A DNA stretch of 33,256 nt from Myxococcales bacterium. GTDB lineage: Bacteria > Myxococcota_A > Polyangia > Palsa-1104. The position numbers and the translations under genes were made by a program. Within the stretch, counting starts at the first letter, position 1. Each line of letters opens with the position of its first letter. This document shows, in pieces, positions 15,325 to 25,128 of the stretch. Location: contig JAQBQH010000338.1 of the NCBI GenBank assembly GCA_028287105.1, positions 1 to 33,256 on the forward strand. The letters run 5' to 3'. Below the pieces are notes generated by a model. The model worked only from the letters and a program-made list of their open reading frames with translations. It was not told the DNA's origin and did not search any database.

Positions 15325-16965
15325 TCAGCGACGCGCGAGGCGATCGACGAAGGCGATGAGCGCGGGCGCATCGAGCGGCTTCGGCAGATGGGTCGTGAAG
15401 CCCGACGCCAGCGCGCGCTCGCGATCCTGCGCGCTCGTGAACGCCGACAGCGCGATGGCCGGCGGCGGCGACGGCAGCGCCGCGACCTTGCGCATGAGCG
15501 AGTAGCCGTCCTCGCCCGGCATGCCGATATCGCTCACCAGGATGTCGAAGCGCTCCTTATCGAGCAGCGCGAGCGCCTCGGCCGCCGACGCCGCGGCGCG
15601 CACCTCGGCGCCGGCGTCGCAGAGCACCATGCTCACCAACTCGCGCGCATCCGGCTCGTCATCGACGAAGAGGATGCGCAGCCCGTCCAGCCGCGGCGTC
15701 GGCAGCGCCACCGCCGCGAACTGCCCCGTGGCGGGACCGGTGCGCTCGCGACCGGGTACCGCGCGCGGCACGCCGTCGTCCGAGCGCGACGGCAGCCGCA
15801 CCGTGAAGCTGGCGCCGTGGCCCGTGCCCTCGGAGTAGGCGGCGATGGTTCCGCCGTGCATCTCGACGATGCGCTGCGCGATGGCGAGCCCGAGGCCGAG
15901 GCCGCCGTGCTGGCGCGTGCCGGCATGCTCCGCCTGACGAAAGCGATCGAACACGAACGGCAAGAACGAAGGCTCGATGCCGACGCCGCGGTCGACGACG
16001 CGCAAGAGCTGATCGTCGCGCTCGCGCGACAGGGTCATCGTCACCTGCGCCCCGTTGCTCGAGAACTTGACCGCGTTCGAGAGGAGGTTCCACGCCACCT
16101 GCTGCAGGCGAGCGGCGTCGCCGATGACGTCATGGTTGCCGCCCTCGATCACCACCTCGAGCGTCACGTTCTTGGCGTTTGCCGATGGTGCCACCGTCTC
16201 GGCGGCGCGCCGTGCGATCGACGCCATATCGGCGGGCGCGTGCGCGATCTTGAGCTTACCGGCGACGATGCGCGAGACGTCGAGCAGATCCTCGACGAGC
16301 CGCGCCTGCATCCGCGAGTTGCGCGCGATGGTCTCGAGACCGTGCTGCACGCGATCGGCCGGCAACGTCCCGGCGGCCAGCAGCTCGGCCCAACCGAGGA
16401 TCGCATTGAGCGGCGTTCGCAGCTCGTGCGACACGATGGCGAGAAACTCGTCCTTCATGCGGCTGGCCGCTTCGGCCGACTCGCGCGCCACGTGCTCGCG
16501 CTCCGCCGCCACGGCTTGCGCGCGCAGCGCCTCGGCCTGCACCTCGAGCATCTGGCCGCGCTGCCACATCGTCACCAGCGCGCTGATGCGCCCGCGCAGG
16601 ATGTCGGCGTTGAACGGCTTGGTGATGAAGTCGAACGCGCCCAGCTCGAAGCCGCGCGCGCTGACGCTGATGTCACCGAACGCGGTCACGAAGATCACCG
16701 GCGTGTAGCGCGTGCGCTCGCGCTGGCGGAGCAGCTGCACGGTCGTGAAGCCGTCCATGTCCGGCATCTGCACGTCCATGAGCACGACGGCGAAGTCGTG
16801 CTGCAGCGTCGCCTTGAGCGCCTCCTCGCCGGAGCGCGCCTCGACGATCTGCTGGCCGAGCGGCTCCAATACCGCGGCCACCGCCAGGCGATTTGCGGCA
16901 ATGTCGTCGACGACGAGAATGCGCGCCGCCGGCGTGGGCCATTCGGCGCTCTGGGCGACGCCCAT
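15325..16965 (-). CDS. hybrid sensor histidine kinase (REC-HisKA-HATPase-REC)
   Basis: This is a 546-residue soluble two-component protein with no transmembrane segment. REC1 spans about 14-130 (ILVVDD, phospho-acceptor Asp64 in VLMDVQMP, Lys in FITKPF). A coiled linker (about 131-160) leads to HisKA with SHELRTPLN (His170). The HATPase_c domain has the N box NLLSNAVKFS, G1 DRGVGIEP and G2 GLGLGLAI (about 281-380). REC2 starts at about 420 (ILFVDDEPD, Asp469 in LVSDIGMPG). With a receiver at each end it should take its input from another kinase and pass phosphate within a relay. It lies 49 bases downstream of the PEGA kinase on the same strand. An AT-rich TTAATA is 5 nt before the ATG. Confidence 0.93.
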   Translation of the reverse strand: MGVAQSAEWPTPAARILVVDDIAANRLAVAAVLEPLGQQIVEARSGEEALKATLQHDFAVVLMDVQMPDMDGFTTVQLLRQRERTRYTPVIFVTAFGDISVSARGFELGAFDFITKPFNADILRGRISALVTMWQRGQMLEVQAEALRAQAVAAEREHVARESAEAASRMKDEFLAIVSHELRTPLNAILGWAELLAAGTLPADRVQHGLETIARNSRMQARLVEDLLDVSRIVAGKLKIAHAPADMASIARRAAETVAPSANAKNVTLEVVIEGGNHDVIGDAARLQQVAWNLLSNAVKFSSNGAQVTMTLSRERDDQLLRVVDRGVGIEPSFLPFVFDRFRQAEHAGTRQHGGLGLGLAIAQRIVEMHGGTIAAYSEGTGHGASFTVRLPSRSDDGVPRAVPGRERTGPATGQFAAVALPTPRLDGLRILFVDDEPDARELVSMVLCDAGAEVRAAASAAEALALLDKERFDILVSDIGMPGEDGYSLMRKVAALPSPPPAIALSAFTSAQDRERALASGFTTHLPKPLDAPALIAFVDRLARR

Positions 16966-17014
16966 GATCCTATTAATGTCTGCGCGCAGTAAGAACAGTC
17001 AAGGGGTCACCCTA

Positions 17015-19024
<2,010 letters not shown>

Positions 19025-19125
19025 ATCAGCATGATTCGTTTTCCGTCGGAGAAGATCAATCGGGGACGTTTTGTGTGCGGCCCCATCCGAAATCTAATTC
19101 CAACGCTGATCGAGTTGGCGCCCGA

Positions 19126-20538
19126 TCAATTCCAGGGCTGATCGCCGGCGGTAGGACAGAAGCAGGTGGCTGCCGACGTGTTCTCACGCGCGCGTCCGGT
19201 AGCGGGATTGCTCGTGGCCGTGTCGGCATATGCCCAACATGTGCACGCGGTCGCCGACATGGAGCAGATGACCTTGGTGGTGCCGTTGGGGCAGTTGTTG
19301 CCGAACGGATTTACCGTCGGTGCGTAGGCCTTGGCGGCGTCACGCGCCAGCTGCTCCGAGTAGGCGCTGATGCAGTCGTAGAAGCTGTGGCCGAAGCCGT
19401 CGGTGTGCGCGGTCTGGCAGGTGCCGGCGGGGCAGCAGCCGGGCGTGGCGCCGCCGAGATTGGCGCCGGCGCACTCGCAGCCGGTGCTGGCCTTGGCGTC
19501 GCAGTCGAAGTAGCCCGCGTTGCAGCTCTTGACCGTGCAGGCTCCGGCGGGGCAATCGGGCGTGGCGTGGGCCAGGTTGCAGGCGGGCGCGTTGCAGGCG
19601 CCGCAGCGGGCCACGTCGTTGACGTTGGTCTCGCAGCCGTCGTCGGTGCCGCTGATCGGATGATTGCAGTCGGCCCAGCCGGAGGAGCACTGCGGCGCGC
19701 ACAGCTTGTTGTTGCAGCCGGCCGTGGTGACGTGCGCGCTCGAGCAGGCGCGCCCGCACGAGCCGCAGTTGAAGATGTCGCTCGCGACGTCGATGCACAA
19801 CATGGAGCAGCACTGATCGCCGCTCTTGCAGTTGGGCGCCGCCGGGATGCAGCCGTCGACGCAGGTGCCCGACGGCGAGCACTGCTTGCCGAGCGGACAG
19901 TCGCCCGCGACGAGACACTGCACGCAGCGATGCTCGGCGGTCTTGCACATCGGCGTCACCGGCGTGGCGGCGCAGTCGCCCGGCGCCTTGCAGCCGGCGG
20001 CGCAGTTACCGTCGGTGGCGCAATACTGGCCGGCGGGGCAGCTGTCGGGCGCGCTCGAGCAGAGCTGGCGCGCGAGGTCGACGTCGCCGCTCGTGCCTGC
20101 CATGTCGACGTCGGCGACGGGCTCGGCGAGATCCGGTGCGTCGGCGAGCGCGAGGTTGAAGCAGGCGGGCTGGTTGGCTTTGACGTCGGTCTCGATGCAC
20201 GCCGAGCCGAGAAGCTGCGTGCCGGTCGCGTCGCCGAAGGCGGACAAGAGGAGCACGTGGCGACCGGCCGGAACATCGAGCTTGATCGGCTGGCCGGCCG
20301 ACGCGACCTTCGACAGCGTCGGTGGCGCGGCGCCGTCGGCGACGGTGGCGCCGGCGCAGCGCGCGTTGGCGTCGTAGACGTCGAGGCGCACGAGCGTCGC
20401 GCGGCCGAGCACATCACTCATCGCGCCCATGCTCATGCACGGCTGCTCACCGCCTCCGCATCCGCTCGTCGCGCCACCTATTGAAAGCGCGACGAGGGAC
20501 ATCAGGAGCGCTGCACTTCGTATACGCGCACACTGCAT
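19126..20538 (-). CDS. Cys-rich lipoprotein with tandem Cys modules
   Basis: This is an exported protein of about 470 residues with signal and lipobox ending GGATSGC. An N-terminal beta domain (LVRLDVYDANARC to PACFNLALA) is followed by a short linker with PDLA, VDMAG and VDLA. Then comes a Cys-rich region: a Dickkopf/EGF-like stretch (CVQCLVAGDCPLGKQC) and two related modules of about 50 residues (roughly 253-305 and 309-357, each C-x2-C-x(4-5)-C, later G-x2-DC and GCE). Many disulfides are expected. The ATG at 20538 is chosen over the GTG at 20544 because TACAAT lies 9 nt upstream. Function is unknown; surface binding is inferred. Confidence 0.75.
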   Translation of the reverse strand: MQCARIRSAALLMSLVALSIGGATSGCGGGEQPCMSMGAMSDVLGRATLVRLDVYDANARCAGATVADGAAPPTLSKVASAGQPIKLDVPAGRHVLLLSAFGDATGTQLLGSACIETDVKANQPACFNLALADAPDLAEPVADVDMAGTSGDVDLARQLCSSAPDSCPAGQYCATDGNCAAGCKAPGDCAATPVTPMCKTAEHRCVQCLVAGDCPLGKQCSPSGTCVDGCIPAAPNCKSGDQCCSMLCIDVASDIFNCGSCGRACSSAHVTTAGCNNKLCAPQCSSGWADCNHPISGTDDGCETNVNDVARCGACNAPACNLAHATPDCPAGACTVKSCNAGYFDCDAKASTGCECAGANLGGATPGCCPAGTCQTAHTDGFGHSFYDCISAYSEQLARDAAKAYAPTVNPFGNNCPNGTTKVICSMSATACTCWAYADTATSNPATGRARENTSAATCFCPTAGDQPWN

Positions 20539-20548
20539 GTTCACGCGA

Positions 20549-20577
20549 TTGTAGACGTCGTTCTCGACGGGTACAAT
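20549..20577 (+). promoter_or_regulatory. sigma70-type promoter for the TPR gene
   Basis: TTGTAG (20549-20554) and TACAAT (20572-20577) have an ideal 17-base spacer. Transcription would start near 20584, giving a leader of about 64 nt before the ATG at 20648. The -35 overlaps a minus-strand TACAAT (20553-20548) that could serve the divergent Cys-rich lipoprotein, so the two genes may be co-regulated or compete. Confidence 0.6.
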
Positions 20578-20647
20578 GAGTCGGAAATTTCGTCTGCATG
20601 CTCACGCTCGACGGTGGGTAGCGATAAGACGCGAAGGAGCGGCTGTC

Positions 20648-21469
20648 ATGAAGGCGCTGGTTCTGGTGCTCGCGCTCGTCCTCCTCTCCATCCCCGCGGG
20701 GCCCGCGCGCGCGGAGATCGAGAGCGCGCTCGTCAAGAAGGGGATCGCCGCCTACACGGAGCTCGACTACGGCAAGGCGATCACGTTGCTGGAGCAGGCG
20801 CGCAACGAGTCGCTCACGCGCGAAGAGAAGATCATCACCTACCGCACGCTCGGCATGGCGTACGTGGCGATGGGACAGCTGGGGCCGGCCAAGATCGACT
20901 TCCAGCGGCTCTTGCGCGTAGAGCCGACTGCGACGCTCGATCGTTCGGTGGCGCCCAAGGTGCGGGCCGTGTTCGAGGAGGCGAAGTCGGAAGCGGCGAC
21001 GTCGGTGCACGGCGTGGCGCCGGCGCTGGCGACGGTCAATCCGACGGTGAGCCCAACGGCGCCGCGCGAAGGGCGGCCGGTCGTGGTGCGCGCCAGTTAT
21101 CCGGGCGGGGTGGCCAAGAAGATGGTGGTCTACTTCCGCAAGGCGGGCGACGCGTCGTATTCGCGCGCCACCGTCGAGGGCGCGCCCGACGGCAGCTTCG
21201 AAGCGACGGTGCCGGGCCTGGCGGTGCAGCCGCCGGAGCTCGACTATCACGTGGTGCTGCTCGACGACGGCGGCGCCTCGATCGCGGCGGCCGGCAGCTT
21301 GGGCGCGCCGATCTCGGTGGCGGTGACGCGGCAGCCCAAGCCCGTCTACGCCAAGGGCTGGTTCTGGGGCGTCATCGGCGGCGTCGCGGCCGCGGGTGCG
21401 ATCGCGACCGGCCTGGCGCTCGGGCTGCCGCGTTCGTCGTCGGCGCCGGTCACCGTCAATCCTCAGTAG
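20648..21469 (+). CDS. envelope TPR-like protein with C-terminal membrane helix
   Basis: The protein has 273 residues. The signal peptide is MKALVLVLALVLLSIPAGPARA. It has a helical TPR-like region (about 27-95: AAYTELDYGKAITLLEQARN and YRTLGMAYVAMGQLGPAKID), then an Ig-like beta domain (PVVVRASYPGG, MVVYFRKAGDASYS, LDYHVVLLDDGG). A C-terminal hydrophobic helix (WFWGVIGGVAAAGAIATGLA) comes before a short tail. This layout, with TPR, beta domain and a C-terminal GWFWGVIGG anchor, is frequent in myxobacterial periplasmic proteins. An upstream in-frame ATG at 20576 lies inside the promoter; AAGGAG 10 nt before 20648 fixes the start. Its partners are unknown. Confidence 0.8.
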   Translation: MKALVLVLALVLLSIPAGPARAEIESALVKKGIAAYTELDYGKAITLLEQARNESLTREEKIITYRTLGMAYVAMGQLGPAKIDFQRLLRVEPTATLDRSVAPKVRAVFEEAKSEAATSVHGVAPALATVNPTVSPTAPREGRPVVVRASYPGGVAKKMVVYFRKAGDASYSRATVEGAPDGSFEATVPGLAVQPPELDYHVVLLDDGGASIAAAGSLGAPISVAVTRQPKPVYAKGWFWGVIGGVAAAGAIATGLALGLPRSSSAPVTVNPQ

Positions 21470-21507
21470 CAGCGCGCCCGCTCTCGACGACGACAAGTAA
21501 CGTTGAC

Positions 21508-21522
21508 CTCCGAAAATCGGAG
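21508..21522 (+). terminator. possible terminator after the TPR gene
   Basis: CTCCGA-AAA-TCGGAG is a perfect 6-bp stem with a 3-nt loop, 39 bases after the stop at 21469, followed by CGTCTTT. The T tract is short, so termination could be weak. Confidence 0.4.
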
Positions 21523-21707
21523 CGTCTTTCCGAAAGCCGATGAGCCAGCGGCGCATCGCGTACGGCCGTATTGCGAGGGCGCCTACACTCGTTTCCGCAA
21601 ACCCACGTTAGCGCTGTACGCGTCCTTGCACCGCGGCTGTGACGAAACTTGGTCCGGCGGCTGCACTACGCCCACCTCGCAACCCCATGTCGCGGGTTGG
21701 AGGCAAC

Positions 21708-22634
21708 ATGCGCCGCACTCATTCGATCTTCGCTACGATGCTCATCGCCACCGTCGCTGCCGGCTCTTCGGCTGCGCTCGCCGGCTGTTCCAGCAGCGGT
21801 GAAGCAGGACAGATTCAGCTCGCCATCAAGGGAGCCGATCAGATCGCGCTCTTCAGCCTGACGCCCAGCAACATGACGCCGAAGGCGAACGACGTGGTCT
21901 CGGCCGTCGTCACGATCAACGAGATCGACGCGCGCGTCGGCGGCACCTGGACGCCGGTGATGACGACGCCGCATCAGCTCGATCTCTTGAAGCTCGACGG
22001 CAAGACGCTCGATACGCTCGGCATCGCCAAGCTGCCGATGGGTCACATCGACGAGCTGCGCCTCGTCATCGACGAGATCGGCGACTACGTCGTCTTGAAG
22101 AGCGGCCAGAAGAAGCCGCTCGAGGTGCCGGACAACGGCGTCGTCAAGGTGAGCGGACAGCTCGATCTCGACGCCTGCGTCGCGGGCATCGTCATCCTCG
22201 ACTTCGATCCCAAGATCAAGATCGAGGACGAGGGGTCGCGTCGCGAATACGAGCTGACGGCCACGGCGCGCCTCAAGACCGAGGAGCTCAAGGGCGGCTG
22301 CGGCGACATGGCTGGCGGGCACGCCGACATGGGCAAGGGCCCGGACCTCGGCAAGGGTCCCGACATGGCGAACCATCCGGACATGGCCGGCTCGTGCGGC
22401 GGCGTCGTCTGTCCGATGGGTCAGGTCTGCCAGGGCGGCCAGTGCGTGGCCGATCCGTGCAACGGCGTGGTCTGCCCGATGGGCCAGGTCTGCAAGGTCG
22501 TCGGCGGCAACCCGGTCTGCACGGCCGACCCCTGCGCCGGCGTGGTCTGCCCGAGCGGCACGTCGTGCAATCCGGCGAACGGCCAGTGCGCGCCGAATTC
22601 GACGCCCGCCGACATGGGCGGCTGCAAGAAGTAG
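21708..22634 (+). CDS. DUF4382-type lipoprotein with Cys-rich C-terminus
   Basis: The protein has 308 residues. The lipoprotein signal ends in LAGC. A DUF4382-like beta domain follows (about 30-190): VVSAVVTINEIDAR, then QLDLLKLDG, LPMGHIDELRLVID, PLEVPDNG, then IVILDFDP. A linker built of five short units each carrying DMA, DMG or DLG (about 199-228) leads to three Cys modules of the form GVVCP-[MS]-G-x2-C. The ATG at 21708 has GGAGG close upstream; earlier in-frame ATGs (21639, 21687) would put charged residues before the signal. The family is found in secreted bacterial proteins of unknown function. Confidence 0.8.
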   Translation: MRRTHSIFATMLIATVAAGSSAALAGCSSSGEAGQIQLAIKGADQIALFSLTPSNMTPKANDVVSAVVTINEIDARVGGTWTPVMTTPHQLDLLKLDGKTLDTLGIAKLPMGHIDELRLVIDEIGDYVVLKSGQKKPLEVPDNGVVKVSGQLDLDACVAGIVILDFDPKIKIEDEGSRREYELTATARLKTEELKGGCGDMAGGHADMGKGPDLGKGPDMANHPDMAGSCGGVVCPMGQVCQGGQCVADPCNGVVCPMGQVCKVVGGNPVCTADPCAGVVCPSGTSCNPANGQCAPNSTPADMGGCKK

Positions 22635-22762
22635 CTCGCCCGCACGACCGCGAGCCGCCGAGCCCGAGCCGCCGGCCGCGGGCCGCGGGATGGATCCCCC
22701 ACCTGCGGTGTCCGCGCCCTCCGTAGTCCTACTGAGCCACCCAATAAAACCAGTCAGTTGAA

Positions 22763-22799
22763 CGCTTCACTGCGACGGCACGCTCGTCGCAGTGAAGCG
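22763..22799 (+). promoter_or_regulatory. perfect 15-bp hairpin next to a start codon
   Basis: CGCTTCACTGCGACG (22763-22777) is the exact reverse complement of 22785-22799, with the 7-nt loop GCACGCT. The stem ends 4 nt before the ATG at 22804 and occupies the whole place where a ribosome site would be. There is no T run on either strand, so an ordinary terminator is unlikely. Confidence 0.75.
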
Positions 22800-22803
22800 G
22801 GCC

Positions 22804-23232
22804 ATGAAGTCGCTGCTCTTATCGATCACGCTCTTGGCCTCGGGCTGTCTCGGAACGCTGATCCCCGGACCGCAGCCGCATGACGACACGGCGGATATGG
22901 CGGGAGCGACCGGCACCGGCGGCAACGGCAGCGGTAGTGGCACCGGCAGCGGCAATGGCAGTGGCACCGGCGGGGGCATGTCGACCGATATGGCGACGCT
23001 CGCGTCGGGCGATCTGGCCGGCGTGATGCCGACCGGAACCGCCCTCTTCGGCGCCACCTGCATCACCGACGGACCGGCGGGCGAGTGCGCCAGCGGCATG
23101 TGCAAGCAGTTCGTCGGCGGCACCATCCACCGCTGCACCAAGGCCTGCACCGTCGCGACGCAGACGGCCGACTGTGCCGCGCCGTCGGACGGCACCTGCA
23201 CCAACAACGGCTACTGCAAGTTCATCCAGTAG
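22804..23232 (+). CDS. small Cys-rich lipoprotein
   Basis: The protein has 142 residues. The signal MKSLLLSITLLASGC has a clear lipobox (ASGC). The linker contains ADMAG, then a Gly/Ser/Thr repeat (about 37-59), then STDMAT and SGDLAG. The C-terminal domain of about 55 residues has eight Cys (GATCITDGPAGECASGMC through CTKACTV and DCAAPSDGTCTNNGYC), a compact disulfide-rich fold. The linker motif is shared with the two preceding lipoproteins, so the three probably belong to one surface system. GTG 22792 is an alternative start, but it lies inside the hairpin stem. The end overlaps the convergent response regulator by 11 bases. Confidence 0.75.
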   Translation: MKSLLLSITLLASGCLGTLIPGPQPHDDTADMAGATGTGGNGSGSGTGSGNGSGTGGGMSTDMATLASGDLAGVMPTGTALFGATCITDGPAGECASGMCKQFVGGTIHRCTKACTVATQTADCAAPSDGTCTNNGYCKFIQ

Positions 23233-23935
23233 CGTCGGCGCCCGGCTCGCGCACGCGATAGCCGACGCCGCGCACGGTCTCGATGATGTCGCCGGCGCGG
23301 CCGAGCTTGTCGCGCAGCCGCTTGACGTGCGTGTCGACGGTGCGGGTCTCGAGATCGGGCGAGGTGTTCCACACGTCGGCGAGCAGGTCGTCGCGCGTGC
23401 GCACGCGGCCGCGGCCCTGGATGAGATAGACGAGCAGGCGGAACTCCTGCAGCGTCAGCGGCAGCTCGGCGTCGTCGACGAAGCAGAGGTGCGCGTCGAG
23501 ATCGAGGGCGATGCCGCCGGCGACGAGACGCTGGCGCGGCGCGTCGGTCACCTCTTTGCGGCGGCGCGCCACCGACGCGACGCGCAGGATGAGCTCGCGC
23601 AGGTTGAACGGCTTGGCCAGATAGTCGTCGGCGCCCAGCTCGAGGCCCTGCACGCGATCGGGCTCGGAGCCGCGCGCGGTCAGCATCAAGATCGGCACCT
23701 CTTTCGTCGCCGGGTCGGCGCGCAACAGCCGGCAGACGTCCATGCCGCTGACGTCGGGCAGGTTGAGATCGAGGATGATGACGCGCGGGTGAAGGGAGCG
23801 GGCGCGCGCGAGCGCTTCGGCGCCGTTGGCGGCGTGCGCGGTGGTGAAGCCCGCCTGGCGCAGGTTGAAGTCGACCAGCGTGCGCAGGTCGCGTTCATCA
23901 TCGACAATCAGCACCGGTCCGAGGTCGCTCGTCAT
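23222..23935 (-). CDS. PhoB/OmpR-type response regulator (first copy)
   Basis: The protein has 237 residues. The receiver domain (VLIVDDERD, phospho-acceptor Asp56 in VIILDLNLPDVSG, Thr in MLTARG, Lys in YLAKPF) is followed by a winged-helix output domain (LTLQEFRLLVYLIQGRGRV to RTVDTHVKRLRDKLG and VRGVGYRVRE). It is a DNA-binding regulator activated by phosphorylation. It is clearly paralogous to the regulator at 26512. The ATG at 23935 is immediately before the receiver fold; the open frame upstream is antisense-like. A Pho-box-like direct repeat and a -10 lie directly upstream. It follows the glycosyltransferase gene by 50 bases on the same strand. No kinase gene is adjacent. Confidence 0.9.
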   Translation of the reverse strand: MTSDLGPVLIVDDERDLRTLVDFNLRQAGFTTAHAANGAEALARARSLHPRVIILDLNLPDVSGMDVCRLLRADPATKEVPILMLTARGSEPDRVQGLELGADDYLAKPFNLRELILRVASVARRRKEVTDAPRQRLVAGGIALDLDAHLCFVDDAELPLTLQEFRLLVYLIQGRGRVRTRDDLLADVWNTSPDLETRTVDTHVKRLRDKLGRAGDIIETVRGVGYRVREPGADATG

Positions 23936-23941
23936 ACGCTC

Positions 23942-23976
23942 AGCATAGTCAGCGACGAGAAACAGCGCGTGAACAG
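23942..23976 (-). promoter_or_regulatory. Pho-box-like promoter of the first response regulator
   Basis: On the minus strand CTGTTCA (23976-23970), four bases, and CTGTTTC (23965-23959) form a direct repeat with an 11-base period, the geometry of the PhoB box. Eleven bases later is TATGCT (23947-23942), then six bases and the ATG. The CTGT core is exact in both halves, but the remaining positions differ from the E. coli consensus. Confidence 0.5.
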
Positions 23977-23985
23977 CTGGCAACA

Positions 23986-25128
23986 TCACGCGCGCGGAAG
24001 TGCCAATCGTGTGCCGCGCAGGACGCGCAGCGGATTGCCGCGCCAGTTGACGCGACGGCGTACCAGGCCCGAGGCCCAGGCGCAGGCGAGCAGCGCGTCC
24101 TTGGCCGGCGACGCGAGGACCATCAGCAAGGGAACGCGGCCGCCACGCAGGAGCTTCAGCGCCGCGCCGTCGTAGGCGAGCTTGAGGGCGCAGGCGACGC
24201 CGAGGCCGCCGAGCGTGAGCGCCGAGGGATGGAAGGCGGCGCCGGCGGCGGCCATCATCGTCGGGTGCATGATGGCCTGGGCGGCGTACATGCCGGGGCC
24301 GATCGCCTGGCGGTGGATGATGCTCCAACGGCTGTAGCGATTGTAGAACTCGCGGTTGGTGCGGCGCTGCGAGACGTTGAGGACGGCGGCGCGCGCGACC
24401 ACGACACGCTTCTTGAGCTTATTGCCGATCATGCGGCCGAGGATGTAGTCCTCGGCGAGGACGTCGGCGAGCGCCTCGAAGCCGCCGAGCGCGGCGAGAT
24501 CCGATTTGCGCAGCGCCATCGACTTGCCGACGACGATGTCCTGACCGACGACGCGCTTGGCGCCGATCATGCCGGCGCCGACCGACGCGGCGAGGTGCAT
24601 GTTGTCCATGAGCGAGCCGAAGCGCGCCTCGTCGACGCCGACCACCGGGTGGGTGACCAGGCCCACGCGCGGATCCTCGAGGTGCGCGGCGATCTCGTCG
24701 AGGTACTCGGGCGGGACGCGCACGTTGGAGTCGGAGACGACGACCACGTCGTAGCGGGCCGCGCGCACGAGGGTGCAGAGCTGATTGACCTTGGGGTTGA
24801 GGCCGGCGCTGCCGCGCTGGAGGACCACGCGCACGCGGCGCGGATGGCGGCGCGCGACGGCGACGGCGAGCGGGTAGGCGGGATCGTGGCAGTCGCGCAC
24901 GCCGAGGAGCAGCTCGTAGGGCTCGTAGTCGAGGGCGACGAAGCAGGCGAGGTTGGCGGCGAGATCGTCGTCCATGCCGCACAGCGGCTTCAAGATCGAG
25001 ATGCCGCGCGGCGAGCGGGCGACGCGGCAGCGCGCGCGCCGGTGCACCAGGAGCGCCGCCAGCTGCAGCGTGTAGAGGAAGAGGCCGAAGGCGGCGGCGG
25101 CGAAGAGCAGCGTCGACAAGTGGATCAT
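23986..25128 (-). CDS. GT21-type lipid glycosyltransferase (ceramide glucosyltransferase-like)
   Basis: This is a 380-residue membrane-bound inverting GT-A glycosyltransferase. It has an N-terminal transmembrane helix (TLLFAAAAFGLFLYTLQLAALLV), ISILKPLCGMDDDL, an acidic residue in GVRDCHDP (Asp79), the DxD-like VSDSNV (Asp133), LAEDYILG (Glu226-Asp227) and the RYSRW motif at 264-268. Together these give the D, D, D, (Q/R)xxRW signature of ceramide glucosyltransferases and bacterial relatives (GT21, HpnI, Agt/Pgt). Hydrophobic segments near the C-terminus complete a membrane topology. The ATG at 25128 overlaps the phosphoesterase stop (ATGA). It probably transfers a hexose or uronate from a UDP-sugar to diacylglycerol, ceramide or a similar lipid. 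Confidence 0.87.
   Translation of the reverse strand: MIHLSTLLFAAAAFGLFLYTLQLAALLVHRRARCRVARSPRGISILKPLCGMDDDLAANLACFVALDYEPYELLLGVRDCHDPAYPLAVAVARRHPRRVRVVLQRGSAGLNPKVNQLCTLVRAARYDVVVVSDSNVRVPPEYLDEIAAHLEDPRVGLVTHPVVGVDEARFGSLMDNMHLAASVGAGMIGAKRVVGQDIVVGKSMALRKSDLAALGGFEALADVLAEDYILGRMIGNKLKKRVVVARAAVLNVSQRRTNREFYNRYSRWSIIHRQAIGPGMYAAQAIMHPTMMAAAGAAFHPSALTLGGLGVACALKLAYDGAALKLLRGGRVPLLMVLASPAKDALLACAWASGLVRRRVNWRGNPLRVLRGTRLALPRA

Noticed and set aside
15388-16992. A 534-codon plus-strand open frame opposite the hybrid histidine kinase
   Set aside because: It is antisense to a gene with all expected motifs; its translation is low-complexity Arg/His/Asp-rich sequence.
22763-22799. The hairpin as an intrinsic terminator
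   Set aside because: No T tract follows on either strand and it lies between an intergenic region and a start codon rather than at a gene end.
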